Virus record (IMG/VR): IMGVR_UViG_3300032333_000111 | Span: 1-32,597 of that record | Reading direction: 5' to 3' (one strand) | Length of the DNA: 32,597 nt | DNA from: a virus | Shown: positions 12,402 through 19,239 of the stretch, piece by piece | Layout of the letters: each line of letters begins with the position of its first letter | Numbering within the stretch: the stretch's first letter is position 1 | Notes under the pieces: generated by a model | Databases searched by the model: none | Told to the model about the DNA's origin: nothing | Seen by the model: only the letters and a program-made list of their open reading frames with translations | Program-made: the position numbers and the translations under genes

Positions 12402-12679
12402 AGAACCATAATGAAAGACCGGGTAAGGGCGTTCTGTTCACGAACGACAAGCGCAAGACAGATACACAACCTCACTTAAAAGGCGGCTTTACTGCTGACA
12501 GAGATATTAAACAAGGTGAGTGGGTCAAGCTTGCAGGGTGGCGTAAACCTACTCCAGTAGGTGAGCTTATATCACTGGCACAGGATAACTTTATGCCTGA
12601 TCCGAACTACAAGAAACCTACTGAGGGCAGCACAGTAAGAGAGTACAGCCCACACAGAGATGATGAGATTCCTTTCTGA
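12398..12679 (+). CDS. Small SSB-like protein with acidic C-terminal tip, 93 aa
   Basis: The N-terminus GKGVLFTNDKRKTDTQPHLKGGFT, then QGEWVKLAGWRKPTP, looks like the five-strand core of short OB-fold or DUF736-like proteins. The last residues, HRDDEIPF, reproduce the acidic tip of bacterial SSB (DDDIPF), which recruits repair and replication proteins. Together with the RecT neighbour this suggests a single-stranded DNA partner or a decoy for SSB-binding proteins (inference). GGAGGAAG and an ATGA overlap support the start. The protein is shorter than a full SSB, so an OB fold is not certain. Confidence 0.6.
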   Translation: MKNHNERPGKGVLFTNDKRKTDTQPHLKGGFTADRDIKQGEWVKLAGWRKPTPVGELISLAQDNFMPDPNYKKPTEGSTVREYSPHRDDEIPF

Positions 12680-12999
12680 TGGCTGCTAGTCGCTCACCCA
12701 CACAACGAAGTCTTGAGTATTTAAGAGAGCAAGGCTACCACTGCGAGATTGTAGAGAAGTGGAATTCTTTTACCAAACAAAGGAAGGACTTGTGGGGGTG
12801 GTGCGACATTCTCGCTATACGTAAGGATGAAGTTCTAGCGGTACAGGTAACGGCTTCTGCTGTTGCTGACCGTATAAAGAAAATTCAAGATTCAACCACG
12901 GTTGCGCTAGTCAGAGATGCCGGAATAAGAATTGAAGTACATGGCTGGCGCAAGAATAGTAAAGGCAGATACGTCATTAGAGTGGAGGATATATCGTGA
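12679..12999 (+). CDS. PD-(D/E)XK nuclease-like phage protein, 106 aa
   Basis: RSPTQRSLEYLREQGYHCEIVEKW, then DLWGWCDILAIRKDEVLAVQVTA, has the spacing of VRR-NUC or Holliday-resolvase-like folds: an early helix, an aspartate after a beta strand, and a later Q-V-T where E-x-K is usual. The missing E-x-K lysine means catalysis is doubtful, or the metal site is altered. The C-terminal IRIEVHGWRKNSKGRYVIR is conserved in phage relatives that I recall as uncharacterised. TGATG joins it to the previous gene. A structural nuclease relative is the best call. Confidence 0.6.
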   Translation: MAASRSPTQRSLEYLREQGYHCEIVEKWNSFTKQRKDLWGWCDILAIRKDEVLAVQVTASAVADRIKKIQDSTTVALVRDAGIRIEVHGWRKNSKGRYVIRVEDIS

Positions 13000-13202
13000 A
13001 TGCTGCAAAGTTTGATAAGTCTGAACGATTACAGAAAGTCGCAAATCTTTTGGGGCGGGGAGGGGAATACACAACGCTAGATATTATCCAGAAGGCAGGA
13101 GTGTGTGCAGTTAATAGCATTATTTCAGAACTCAGAGCTGACGGTTACAGCATTAACTGTGAGCGCAGAGCAGACAAATGGTTTTACAGGATGAACAAAT
13201 GA
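12996..13202 (+). CDS. Winged-helix-like small DNA-binding protein, 68 aa
   Basis: TTLDIIQKAGVCAVNSIISELRADGYSINCERRADKWFYRM has the pattern of a winged helix: two helices with a turn and a recognition helix AVNSIISELR, then a beta wing. This fold is common in short phage regulators. The GTG start at 12996 overlaps the previous stop (GTGA) and has GGAGG upstream. The end overlaps the HNH gene by 4 bases if that gene starts at 13199. Confidence 0.7.
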   Translation: MNAAKFDKSERLQKVANLLGRGGEYTTLDIIQKAGVCAVNSIISELRADGYSINCERRADKWFYRMNK

Positions 13203-13657
13203 AGCCAATTACTAAAGAACGAATAGAGGAAAAGGTTGAGCGCATACCAGAAGGAGGTTGTTGGGTATGGATGGGGACAACAACTGTTAGAGGTTATGGG
13301 CAAATCATTAGTAATAACCGTAAACATTATGCTCATCGAGCGTCATACGAAACTTTTATAGGTGAGATACCAAAAGGTATGCACGTTTGCCATGCTTGCG
13401 ACAATGTGTATTGCGTTAATCCAGCTCACTTGTTTTTAGGAACTCAAAAGCAAAACCTTGAGGACATGGCAAGAAAAGGACGCAGCACGATTGGAGAACG
13501 GAATCCAAGAGCCAAACTTAATGAGATGCAAGTTAAAGATATTAAATACTCTTTATCTCTTGGAACAAGCATTTCTCTTATAGCAAAACAACATAACGTA
13601 ACAAGCGGCGCAATCAATTTAATCAAACAAGGAAAGCGGTGGAGTCATGTCAACTAA
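13199..13657 (+). CDS. HNH homing-type endonuclease with C-terminal helix-turn-helix
   Basis: I place the start at ATG 13199 (ATGA overlap); an in-frame ATG lies at 13178. The HNH_3 core reads GGCWVWMGTTTVRGYG, HRASYETFIGEIPKGMHVCH, CDNVYCVNPAHLFLGTQKQN, with the metal and catalytic histidines in HVCHAC and PAHL and zinc-like cysteines between. The C-terminal half (LNEMQVKDIKYSLSLGTSIS and onward to INLIKQGKRWSHV) is a DNA-recognition helix-turn-helix. This two-part layout is typical of free-standing homing endonucleases, which spread between phages. Here it fits between genes without breaking one. Confidence 0.88.
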   Translation: MKPITKERIEEKVERIPEGGCWVWMGTTTVRGYGQIISNNRKHYAHRASYETFIGEIPKGMHVCHACDNVYCVNPAHLFLGTQKQNLEDMARKGRSTIGERNPRAKLNEMQVKDIKYSLSLGTSISLIAKQHNVTSGAINLIKQGKRWSHVN

Positions 13658-14387
13658 AATATTTATAGCCAGCCCAATGTACGGAGGCCAATGCTACGGT
13701 TTTTACGCACAAAGCTTGCTGCAACTGAATAACCTGCTAAGAGACAACAACTTACAAAGCATGATGTCATTCATGTTCAATGAAAGTTTGATTACTCGCG
13801 GCAGGAATGCTCTAGCGCATGGCTTTATGAAGTCAGACGCAACGCATTTGATGTTTATAGATGCAGACATTCAGTTCAACCCTGCTGACTTCTTGAAGAT
13901 GATGGAGTCAGACAAGGATGTTATCTGCGGTATCTATCCTAAGAAAGAAATCAATTGGGCAGGAGTACGCAAGGCAATAGAGTCTGGTGTGCCTGACAAT
14001 CAGTTGAAGTATCACACAGGTTCTTTCGTGGTGAATCTTAAGAACTACGAGGGTGAAGTAACGGTTCCAGTAAATGAGCCAGTGGAAATTTGGAATGGTG
14101 GCACAGGATTCATGCTGATTAAGCGCGAAGTGTTTGAAAAGCTAAAGCCTATCGTTCCTTGGTACGTTAATGACGTTACTGATCTGTCTGGAAATATGGG
14201 GGCAGAACAGATTAGCCAATACTTTACAGAGAGTATTGAGCCAGAGACTAAACGCTTGCTGTCAGAGGATTACCACTTCTGTAAGACATGGAGAGATAAC
14301 GGTGGCGAGATATATGCAGCACCGTGGGTAGGTTTGACGCATATAGGAACCTACGCATTTGATGGAAAACTTATTCCAGCACCATAA
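13647..14387 (+). CDS. Glycosyltransferase, GT-A fold
   Basis: The N-terminus KIFIASPMYGGQCYGFYAQSL, then NESLITRGRNALAHGFM and THLMFIDADIQFNPADFLKM, shows the nucleotide-sugar core with the D-x-D motif D72-A-D74. WNGGTGFMLIKREVFEKL and SEDYHFCKTWRDNGGEIYAAPW are acceptor-side blocks seen in Anp1-like and phage transferases. GGTGGAG precedes the ATG at 13647, which overlaps the HNH gene. It could glucosylate DNA, a phage protein or a host surface sugar; the position among early DNA genes leaves modified phage DNA as a possibility without proof. Confidence 0.82.
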   Translation: MSTKIFIASPMYGGQCYGFYAQSLLQLNNLLRDNNLQSMMSFMFNESLITRGRNALAHGFMKSDATHLMFIDADIQFNPADFLKMMESDKDVICGIYPKKEINWAGVRKAIESGVPDNQLKYHTGSFVVNLKNYEGEVTVPVNEPVEIWNGGTGFMLIKREVFEKLKPIVPWYVNDVTDLSGNMGAEQISQYFTESIEPETKRLLSEDYHFCKTWRDNGGEIYAAPWVGLTHIGTYAFDGKLIPAP

Positions 14388-14396
14388 GGAGACAGC

Positions 14397-14636
14397 ATGA
14401 CTGAAGAAAAATACATACAAAGACCAGACTTTGCTTTGTTCGATCACATCATGGAAACAAACAACCTAAAGAATGATGCAAGGCTGTATGAATTCTTTGA
14501 TAAAAAGATAAGTAAGCCAGACATTAGCAGGTATCGTCATGGTAAAAAGAAAGTTAGTGCTGGTCACATTCTCGTTATTCATGAGAAGTTAGGTATGCCA
14601 GTTGCAGAGATACGTAACTTGTTGGCGCAACCATAA
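14397..14636 (+). CDS. Cro/CI-like helix-turn-helix protein, 79 aa
   Basis: The block ARLYEFFDKKISKPDISRYRHGKKKVSAGHILVIHEKLGMPVAEIRNLL fits a lambda-repressor-like helix-turn-helix: SKPDISRYRHGKKKV aligns with turn and recognition helix, and LGMPVAEIRNLL with the last helix. AAGGAGACAGC gives a strong ribosome site. It is small, like Cro, without a cleavable domain, so it might repress early promoters late in infection, perhaps through the dyads near 5364 and 5440 (inference). Confidence 0.72.
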   Translation: MTEEKYIQRPDFALFDHIMETNNLKNDARLYEFFDKKISKPDISRYRHGKKKVSAGHILVIHEKLGMPVAEIRNLLAQP

Positions 14637-14638
14637 CT

Positions 14639-14749
14639 ATGGAAGCGTTCACCATTATTACGTTTATTGGTGGCTTATTGGTAGGCGCTGGTATTGCTAC
14701 AGCGCTTATCTTTTGCTTTTTCTACTGGCTGTTTTCGCGGAGCGAATAA
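14639..14749 (+). CDS. Single-pass membrane peptide, 36 aa
   Basis: An ATG two bases after the previous stop starts 36 codons ending at TAA 14747-14749. IITFIGGLLVGAGIATALIFCFFYWLF is a long hydrophobic helix and RSE is the cytoplasmic-type tail. The last 44 bases are read on the other strand as the end of the 53-residue gene 14706-14867. No clear ribosome site is seen, so it is less certain than its neighbours. Confidence 0.5.
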   Translation: MEAFTIITFIGGLLVGAGIATALIFCFFYWLFSRSE

Positions 14750-14867
14750 ATGATTGAGCCGTGGGAGCGCCTTTGCTTCCCGGCTTTCTCATTCTCTCAC
14801 CGCTACCTGCTTTTATACGCTCACGTTTGGCATTGATGTTGGCATACAGTCCGGGTTTCATCGGCAT
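14706..14867 (-). CDS. Small basic phage protein, 53 aa (MKPGLYANINAKR type)
   Basis: The frame starts at ATG 14867 with GAGGAG about 6 bases upstream (an earlier in-frame ATG lies at 14873) and stops at TAA 14706-14708. The sequence MPMKPGLYANINAKRERIKAG, then MRKPGSKGAPTAQSF and a lysine-rich tail, matches a short, very basic protein common in phages of aquatic bacteria, usually in the late block. Its role is unknown; a DNA- or capsid-associated peptide fits the charge. It is the final gene of the leftward late block and overlaps the convergent early gene. Confidence 0.75.
   Translation of the reverse strand: MPMKPGLYANINAKRERIKAGSGERMRKPGSKGAPTAQSFIRSAKTASRKSKR
14757..14785 (+). terminator. 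Weak terminator-like hairpin at the convergent junction
   Basis: AGCC, two-base bulge, GGGA pairs with TCCC and GGCT, followed by TTCTCATTCT. The T run is interrupted, so termination would be weak. It lies just after the last rightward gene, where an end signal is expected. Confidence 0.3.
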
Positions 14868-15118
14868 TTCCATCTCCTCATAGATGCTCTAGCACGTTCA
14901 GAATTTTTTGCTGTCTTAACAATCCCACCCATACGCGCACAGAAAGATGCCCGTCTGCCAGCCTCAGACTTGCTAGGCTTGCTAGTGGTGACAGGAGCCT
15001 TCAGATCGCTGCCTGTCTCACGATTGTATTTAGCTCTACCCTTAGCAGTCAGGCCAGCGCCTTTGCTTGCTGGAAGCTTCTCACCGCGACCTACAGCTAA
15101 ACTAGGATTCTTAGGCAT
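14858..15118 (-). CDS. DUF6321-like basic phage protein, 86 aa
   Basis: PKNPSLAVGRGEKLPASKGAGLTAKGRAKYNRETGSDLKAPVT is the signature of a small phage family (DUF6321). SEAGRRASFCARMGGIVK and a basic tail follow. The function is not established; the very high content of Lys, Arg and Gly suggests contact with nucleic acid. I start it at ATG 15118, which shares one base with the endolysin stop (TAATG) and has GGAG upstream; the frame can be extended to 15130. Confidence 0.75.
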   Translation of the reverse strand: MPKNPSLAVGRGEKLPASKGAGLTAKGRAKYNRETGSDLKAPVTTSKPSKSEAGRRASFCARMGGIVKTAKNSERARASMRRWKCR

Positions 15119-15498
15119 TAGTAACTCCACACAGTAGGTCGATTCTGACCAACGGTTAGATCAACATGGATGAATCTTCCTGTTCCCTTTTGCTGTACAC
15201 CGATACCTGTAAAGCCTAACTCCATAGCGAGTGATAAGACTTGATGCGCTTCTGATCCACTAACGCCTATGTCGCAAGCTAAACCTGTAGAGTGCGCCCC
15301 CGGAGCTGTTTTCTTCGCTTCTATGGGATGTTTCGGGCAGCGATAACCTGACGTTATCTTCATCGGTTTTCCGTACTTGTTCCGCAGTAGTTGAAGCTTG
15401 TCTAGCAAGCTTTCGTTTATTTCGTTTGCGCCACAATGACTGCACGAAAACTCCGCAGCGGTAAAGTTAGGGTACTTTGACCAATCTATCTTAGTCAC
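15118..15498 (-). CDS. Endolysin, peptidase M15 family (VanY/PDCD-like)
   Basis: The 126 residues are a complete single-domain M15 peptidase: FTAAEFSCSHCG, ITSGYRCPKHP (S50-G-Y-R), PGAHSTGLACDIGVSG with zinc ligands H69 and D76, and GRFIHVDL with H111 and D113. Such enzymes cut the peptide stems of the cell wall, either D-Ala-D-Ala or L-Ala-D-Glu bonds, and release progeny. No signal peptide is present, so it depends on the holin encoded just upstream. The start is a GTG that overlaps the holin end by 8 bases, so the two are translated together. Confidence 0.93.
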   Translation of the reverse strand: MTKIDWSKYPNFTAAEFSCSHCGANEINESLLDKLQLLRNKYGKPMKITSGYRCPKHPIEAKKTAPGAHSTGLACDIGVSGSEAHQVLSLAMELGFTGIGVQQKGTGRFIHVDLTVGQNRPTVWSY

Positions 15499-15664
15499 GA
15501 TGGTCAGCGGTCAGCATACCAATTAAGCCAGCAAGACCAAGGCCAGCAGTAACAATAGCCTCGCTCAAAGCCGGAGCAATAGGAACACCGATTGCAGTCA
15601 GGAATAGGATAGCTCCACGCCACGTTGATGGTTCTCTTGCTCTGTCAAGAATGTAGTCTTTCAT
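15491..15664 (-). CDS. Holin, 57 aa
   Basis: The frame from ATG 15664 to TAA 15491 was recognised by reading the gap. REPSTWRGAILFLTAIGVPIAPALSEAIVTAGLGLAGLIGMLTADHRD has two short hydrophobic segments, WRGAILFLTAIGVPIA (about 16-30) and AIVTAGLGLAGLIGML (about 36-51), with a charged end, the style of many small phage holins that carry this E-P-S-T-W-R-G start. It would permeabilise the inner membrane at lysis time. It overlaps the endolysin gene by 8 bases and the structural gene before it by 4, a clear lysis cassette. Confidence 0.8.
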   Translation of the reverse strand: MKDYILDRAREPSTWRGAILFLTAIGVPIAPALSEAIVTAGLGLAGLIGMLTADHRD

Positions 15665-16008
15665 AGACCTTCTCCCGGAGTAATGTAAATCTCAGCGTTG
15701 TTGTGAGGCCCAATAATTCGAGCGTAAACAGTTTTAGTTGAGCTTACTTGTGGGCCAGTAAATACTTTTTCCGAGTAGGGAGGAATTGCCACTACCGGAG
15801 CGCCAGCAGACGTTGGGATAGTTGCTGTAATGTTTGCAGTTTCACCATAGGCAACAAACACAGGGTAATCTTTACTCGTATTAAAGACTAAGTATTGGTT
15901 TACCGGACTAACAGCCGTTATAGAAACAACATTACCTTGGGTATTAGCAGACGAAGCAGTAGCAACAACGCAGTTGCCCATTGCTTGAAACGCAATATTA
16001 TTAGCCAT
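15661..16008 (-). CDS. Small probable structural protein, paralogue of the 25721-26041 product
   Basis: The 115 residues are rich in Ala, Thr, Val and beta-strand patterns. Core and end match a second protein in this window: NQYLVFNTSKDYPVFVAYGE against NQYRIINAGTNIVFLGYGTD, and IYITPGEGL against IYVTPGDGL at the extreme C-terminus. So the phage carries two diverged copies of a small beta-rich virion-type domain. The likely role is decoration or fibre-related, but no family name is certain. It overlaps its neighbours by 1 and 4 bases. Confidence 0.7.
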   Translation of the reverse strand: MANNIAFQAMGNCVVATASSANTQGNVVSITAVSPVNQYLVFNTSKDYPVFVAYGETANITATIPTSAGAPVVAIPPYSEKVFTGPQVSSTKTVYARIIGPHNNAEIYITPGEGL

Positions 16009-16214
16009 CAGTAAACCTTTTTCTGGCCTTTCACCATATCAGTTGGGCTGTTCTTGCGATCACCAGAACCGCTAAAGCACCACATAGATTGAAAGCCACC
16101 CTTAGGCAGAGTTCCAGATTTGTAATACTGATCGCCGCCAGCAGTAATATCGGAAGGCAACTGAGGACGCATAGCTGTACCTGCTTGCTGGTTATTCGTT
16201 TGATACTTTTTCAT
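16008..16214 (-). CDS. Hypothetical protein, 68 aa
   Basis: The sequence is polar and glycine/serine rich with no hydrophobic core (MKKYQTNNQQAGTAMRPQLP, then GGDQYYKSGTLPKGGFQSMW), suggesting a disordered or extended peptide. AGGAG lies 9 bases before the ATG at 16214, within the previous gene. Similar short QAGTAMRPQLP proteins occur in phages, always uncharacterised as far as I know. It overlaps the small structural gene by 1 base (TGATG). Confidence 0.65.
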   Translation of the reverse strand: MKKYQTNNQQAGTAMRPQLPSDITAGGDQYYKSGTLPKGGFQSMWCFSGSGDRKNSPTDMVKGQKKVY

Positions 16215-16407
16215 CGTTTAAACTCCTGTCTTTACGCAAAACCAAAAAGGTAAATATGGAAAAGATACATAACGCAACCAATCTTTCCCATTGCGGCCCC
16301 CACATCGCCCACGAAGTCATACCGCAAACCATGCCTAAAGCCAAAAATACTATTAACCTGCCAGCCAATACAGTAAGTGCGATTCTGATAATAGAAGTAG
16401 CATCCAT
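16192..16407 (-). CDS. Small two-pass membrane protein, 71 aa
   Basis: Two hydrophobic helices are visible, IIRIALTVLAGRLIVFLALGM (about 6-26) and RLVALCIFSIFTFLVL (about 42-57), and a charged cytoplasmic-type tail RKDRSLNDEKVSNE. AAGGGGATATTC is a good ribosome site. Its position a few genes before the holin and endolysin suggests a second lysis-type or envelope protein, such as an antiholin or spanin component, but nothing specific proves it. Confidence 0.65.
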   Translation of the reverse strand: MDATSIIRIALTVLAGRLIVFLALGMVCGMTSWAMWGPQWERLVALCIFSIFTFLVLRKDRSLNDEKVSNE

Positions 16408-16442
16408 GAATATCCCCTTATAACAATGGTATTCGGATAATA

Positions 16443-16646
16443 CTACTCATCTTCATCAGTTGCAAACCCACTTCCCCACTCGTCGTCTGTTAGCTTAAGT
16501 TTAATAGCTTCCAGCTTCAAAGCGCGGTCTATAACTTTCATCTTTTCCGTAATGCTGGCGGTAGTGTCTGCCATCACTTCCTTCAAAGACTTACTGATTG
16601 CTTCTTCAAGTTCAGGATTTATCCCCTTATCCTTTTTCCTGCTCAT
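16443..16646 (-). CDS. Hypothetical acidic protein, 67 aa
   Basis: The sequence is helical (GINPELEEAISKSLKEVMAD, then TEKMKVIDRALKLEAIKLKL) and ends in the acidic tail DDEWGSGFATDEDE. It resembles small proteins of other phages that I cannot name. The helix content would fit a small terminase-like oligomer, but there is no recognisable helix-turn-helix, so I do not assign that. The ATG overlaps the stop of the gene upstream. Confidence 0.65.
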   Translation of the reverse strand: MSRKKDKGINPELEEAISKSLKEVMADTTASITEKMKVIDRALKLEAIKLKLTDDEWGSGFATDEDE

Positions 16647-16792
16647 CGTATGCGACTTCTAGTTTGTGTCTTTGCCTTACGTGCAACACTATAAGCAATA
16701 GCAACGGCTTGCTTTTGAGGCTTGCCGCGCTTCATCTCTTTTGAAATGTTTTTGCTCATAGACTTCTGACTGAAGCCTTTAACTAATGGCAT
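16643..16792 (-). CDS. Small basic phage protein, 49 aa (KPQKQAVAIAYS type)
   Basis: A frame below the usual size cut runs from ATG 16792, with AGGAGG about 6 bases upstream, to TGA 16643-16645. NISKEMKRGKPQKQAVAIAYSVARKAK is a motif I recognise from many short basic phage proteins, always without known function. The tail TQTRSRIR is strongly basic. An ATGA-type overlap joins it to the acidic 67-residue gene that follows. Confidence 0.7.
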   Translation of the reverse strand: MPLVKGFSQKSMSKNISKEMKRGKPQKQAVAIAYSVARKAKTQTRSRIR

Positions 16793-16801
16793 AGCAGCCT
16801 C

Positions 16802-16972
16802 CTAGCGTTTCATCTTACGGTTGCCCATACGCTGCGGCATAGATGGCTTGAGAGTGCGGCCTAGATTCTTCTGAGCTTCAGCAGAACCACGAACCTCATT
16901 CTCTCCAGCACGACGAGTGTCTTCTTCCATCTTACGCATTTCATCTTTTGAGTAATCTTTACCGTACATCAT
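16802..16972 (-). CDS. Small basic hypothetical protein, 56 aa
   Basis: From ATG 16972 (a second ATG follows at once) the frame runs to TAG 16802-16804. MMYGKDYSKDEMRKMEEDTR, then SAEAQKNLGRTLKPSMPQRMGNRKMKR, is charged and helical with a basic end. The start shares a base with the stop of the 755-residue virion gene (TAATG). GGAG upstream supports it. No family is recognised. Confidence 0.65.
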   Translation of the reverse strand: MMYGKDYSKDEMRKMEEDTRRAGENEVRGSAEAQKNLGRTLKPSMPQRMGNRKMKR

Positions 16973-19239
16973 TATCTTGCTCCTAAGTTGGGCGCAGCAG
17001 AGTTAATTTGACCACGCTGGTTTATTGCATCCCCGATACTGTTGACTGTTCCAGTTCCAGCCCTAGGAACAGCATAACCAACAATTGCATTTTTAATTAG
17101 TCTACCCATAAACGTCAACTTCTCAGCCTCAGAAATTGAAACACTAGCAATTTCATCTAGCTGGCGGCTAATCTGATCCGCTTCTCTCCTACCTATCAAA
17201 CCAGTTCTCAGCAAAGAATCTTTTAGGCTTGTTTCATAAAAACGCATAGCACCAAATACACCCTGAGTAGCCCGGTCAGCTAGTACCTGACGCACAGACT
17301 CACCTAGTATCTCTCTGCCCTTGGGGGCAGCAGCAATAGCAGGAGCTATACGATCCCACAGAGTTCGATCACCTGACAAGATAATCTCGCTTACACGGGC
17401 AGCAGGTTCAGCAGTGCCTAGAATCCTGTCAGCTTCTTTCTGCGCTTGCTCAGTTACATTCCTAGCTTCTTTAACGCCAAGTTCAGGGGCTTTCCCCGCC
17501 TCTTTGGTAGCTATTGTTTGTTCTGCTTTTAATCTTTCCCCTACCTTAGAAGCACCAGCAGCCCTAGCTTCAGCACGTTCTAAGTTAGTTATGTAAGCTT
17601 CTGCTGATCTACGCACGTTAGGCAATGCGCTTAGAAAGTCAGAGTTCTGCTTGCTGGTAAGCCATGTTCTAGCAGCAGAAGCATCCTTGCCATTCAAGTT
17701 CTTAGCCACAAAGTCGGCTGCCGCACGTTCAACTAACGCCGCATCACCCACCAACTCTATAGCGTCAGCAACAGACTGTCTGCTGTTAAAGAATGTACCC
17801 GGCAAAGCCTTATCATCAGTAGCAAACTTAGTTGCATCTATACGATCCATTGCTGTAGCTTTAGCACCAGCCTTGGTTTTGAACTTGTCTATCAAGCGAG
17901 AAGCAATCTCATAATCTCTTTGCAGAACATCTTGAGCTTCACCAGCATACTTAGACTGAATGTTGCTAAGCTTTATGTAATAGTCTTCAGCAACCTTGCG
18001 AGTTAAACCCTCGTATCCAGCAACTTCTTTACCAAACGCAACATCACCAAGCTTGCGGCGTACAGCATCCAAAGCTTCAAACGAACTTGGGTAAGTCTTA
18101 TAAACAGGATTGCCTTGTTCATTTACTCCAGCCATTACTCTGCGACCACTTACGGCCTCATAGATATTGTTGTAAGCATTTAGCAATCCCTTCTCCGTAA
18201 CAGGAGCAGTAGTTTGCTTTCTTGCTTCCTGACCTATCAGCAACTTGCTGCGTAGATCACTAATCATTGTTTTGAATTCAGGCAATGAATTAACAAGAAT
18301 GCCGTTGTCTTCTTTTGCACGTACTGCATCATCACGTATTGCTTTTTGCTTTAAGTAATCATTAGACCTAGCCAATGATTGCTCATCAAACCTAGCAACA
18401 ATCCTATCTCTTAGGGTTCTTCCAACGTCTGATAGTTCGCGTGTAGCGTCACCAAGATTACGTAACGAATCTTTAGCGCGTTGCAGGATAGTTGCTTTTG
18501 TTTCTGTTACTTCACCACTTAATCCAGCAAAACCTTTTGCTCTACGTTGAGCTTCTAAACCTTCACGGGTTCCTGCGCGTTCCAAAGCCTGTGCTTCTTG
18601 TGCTGCCGCACCCGTCATTGTCTGCACATCTTTAGCTAGAACGTCATAGACCTTTTTCTGTGCATCGGTAGTGAAAGGAGCCTGACGCAATTCGCCAATA
18701 CGTCGCATTACTTCTTCACGCTTAGCGCCAGCAAGGTTAGCAGCACCAACATCATCCATCACACTACGCAATACCATACGAGCATTAGCGGCAGTAGGAG
18801 ATAGTGACCTTAGTAAGCCAGAGAATCCTTTAGCACCAGTAGTAAGTATTTCTACGGGAGCAAGACTACCTAATACCCTTGCAGACTCAGAAATATAGGG
18901 AGGAGCGCCAGCTACCTCAGCTACCTGACCAGCAGTCTCACCAGTAGCACCACTAAATCCACCAGCAAGAGAGCCTAAAGCACGTTGTTTTGTGCCCGTC
19001 ATTCCAAGTGCGGCAGACTTCATGCCACGACCTGCCATTTGTACTGGCTTATAAGGAACCTTTTCTAGTACCTGACCAGTGCCATACGCTATTTCTGGAG
19101 TGAAAGCACCAGCAGCCGCACCAAATCCAGTGGACGTAACAACATCCCCAACACGATCCATAATTCCTTTTTCGCGTTTAGGGGCAGCGGGTTCATCCCA
19201 CTTTACATTCTCATCCCATTGGATTTGTTCATCAGCCAT
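16972..19239 (-). CDS. Large internal-virion / DNA-ejection-type protein, 755 aa
   Basis: The N-terminus (ADEQIQWDENVKWDEPAAPK, then VGDVVTSTGFGAAAGAFTPE) and the Ala/Gly-rich segment of about residues 30-130 (GMTGTKQRALGSLAGGFSGATG) are typical of podovirus proteins injected ahead of the genome. The rest is long, helical and charged, with many Ala-rich repeats (AQALERAGTREGLEAQRRAKG). No peptidase or lytic transglycosylase motif is seen. It is the last of four large genes encoding this kind of protein, consistent with an internal core or ejection complex. The family assignment rests on composition and position, so it is moderate. Confidence 0.65.
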   Translation of the reverse strand: MADEQIQWDENVKWDEPAAPKREKGIMDRVGDVVTSTGFGAAAGAFTPEIAYGTGQVLEKVPYKPVQMAGRGMKSAALGMTGTKQRALGSLAGGFSGATGETAGQVAEVAGAPPYISESARVLGSLAPVEILTTGAKGFSGLLRSLSPTAANARMVLRSVMDDVGAANLAGAKREEVMRRIGELRQAPFTTDAQKKVYDVLAKDVQTMTGAAAQEAQALERAGTREGLEAQRRAKGFAGLSGEVTETKATILQRAKDSLRNLGDATRELSDVGRTLRDRIVARFDEQSLARSNDYLKQKAIRDDAVRAKEDNGILVNSLPEFKTMISDLRSKLLIGQEARKQTTAPVTEKGLLNAYNNIYEAVSGRRVMAGVNEQGNPVYKTYPSSFEALDAVRRKLGDVAFGKEVAGYEGLTRKVAEDYYIKLSNIQSKYAGEAQDVLQRDYEIASRLIDKFKTKAGAKATAMDRIDATKFATDDKALPGTFFNSRQSVADAIELVGDAALVERAAADFVAKNLNGKDASAARTWLTSKQNSDFLSALPNVRRSAEAYITNLERAEARAAGASKVGERLKAEQTIATKEAGKAPELGVKEARNVTEQAQKEADRILGTAEPAARVSEIILSGDRTLWDRIAPAIAAAPKGREILGESVRQVLADRATQGVFGAMRFYETSLKDSLLRTGLIGRREADQISRQLDEIASVSISEAEKLTFMGRLIKNAIVGYAVPRAGTGTVNSIGDAINQRGQINSAAPNLGAR

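Noticed and set aside
16443-16646. Small terminase subunit
   Set aside because: The size and helices are possible, but no DNA-binding motif is visible and it lies far from the large terminase, so I left it hypothetical.
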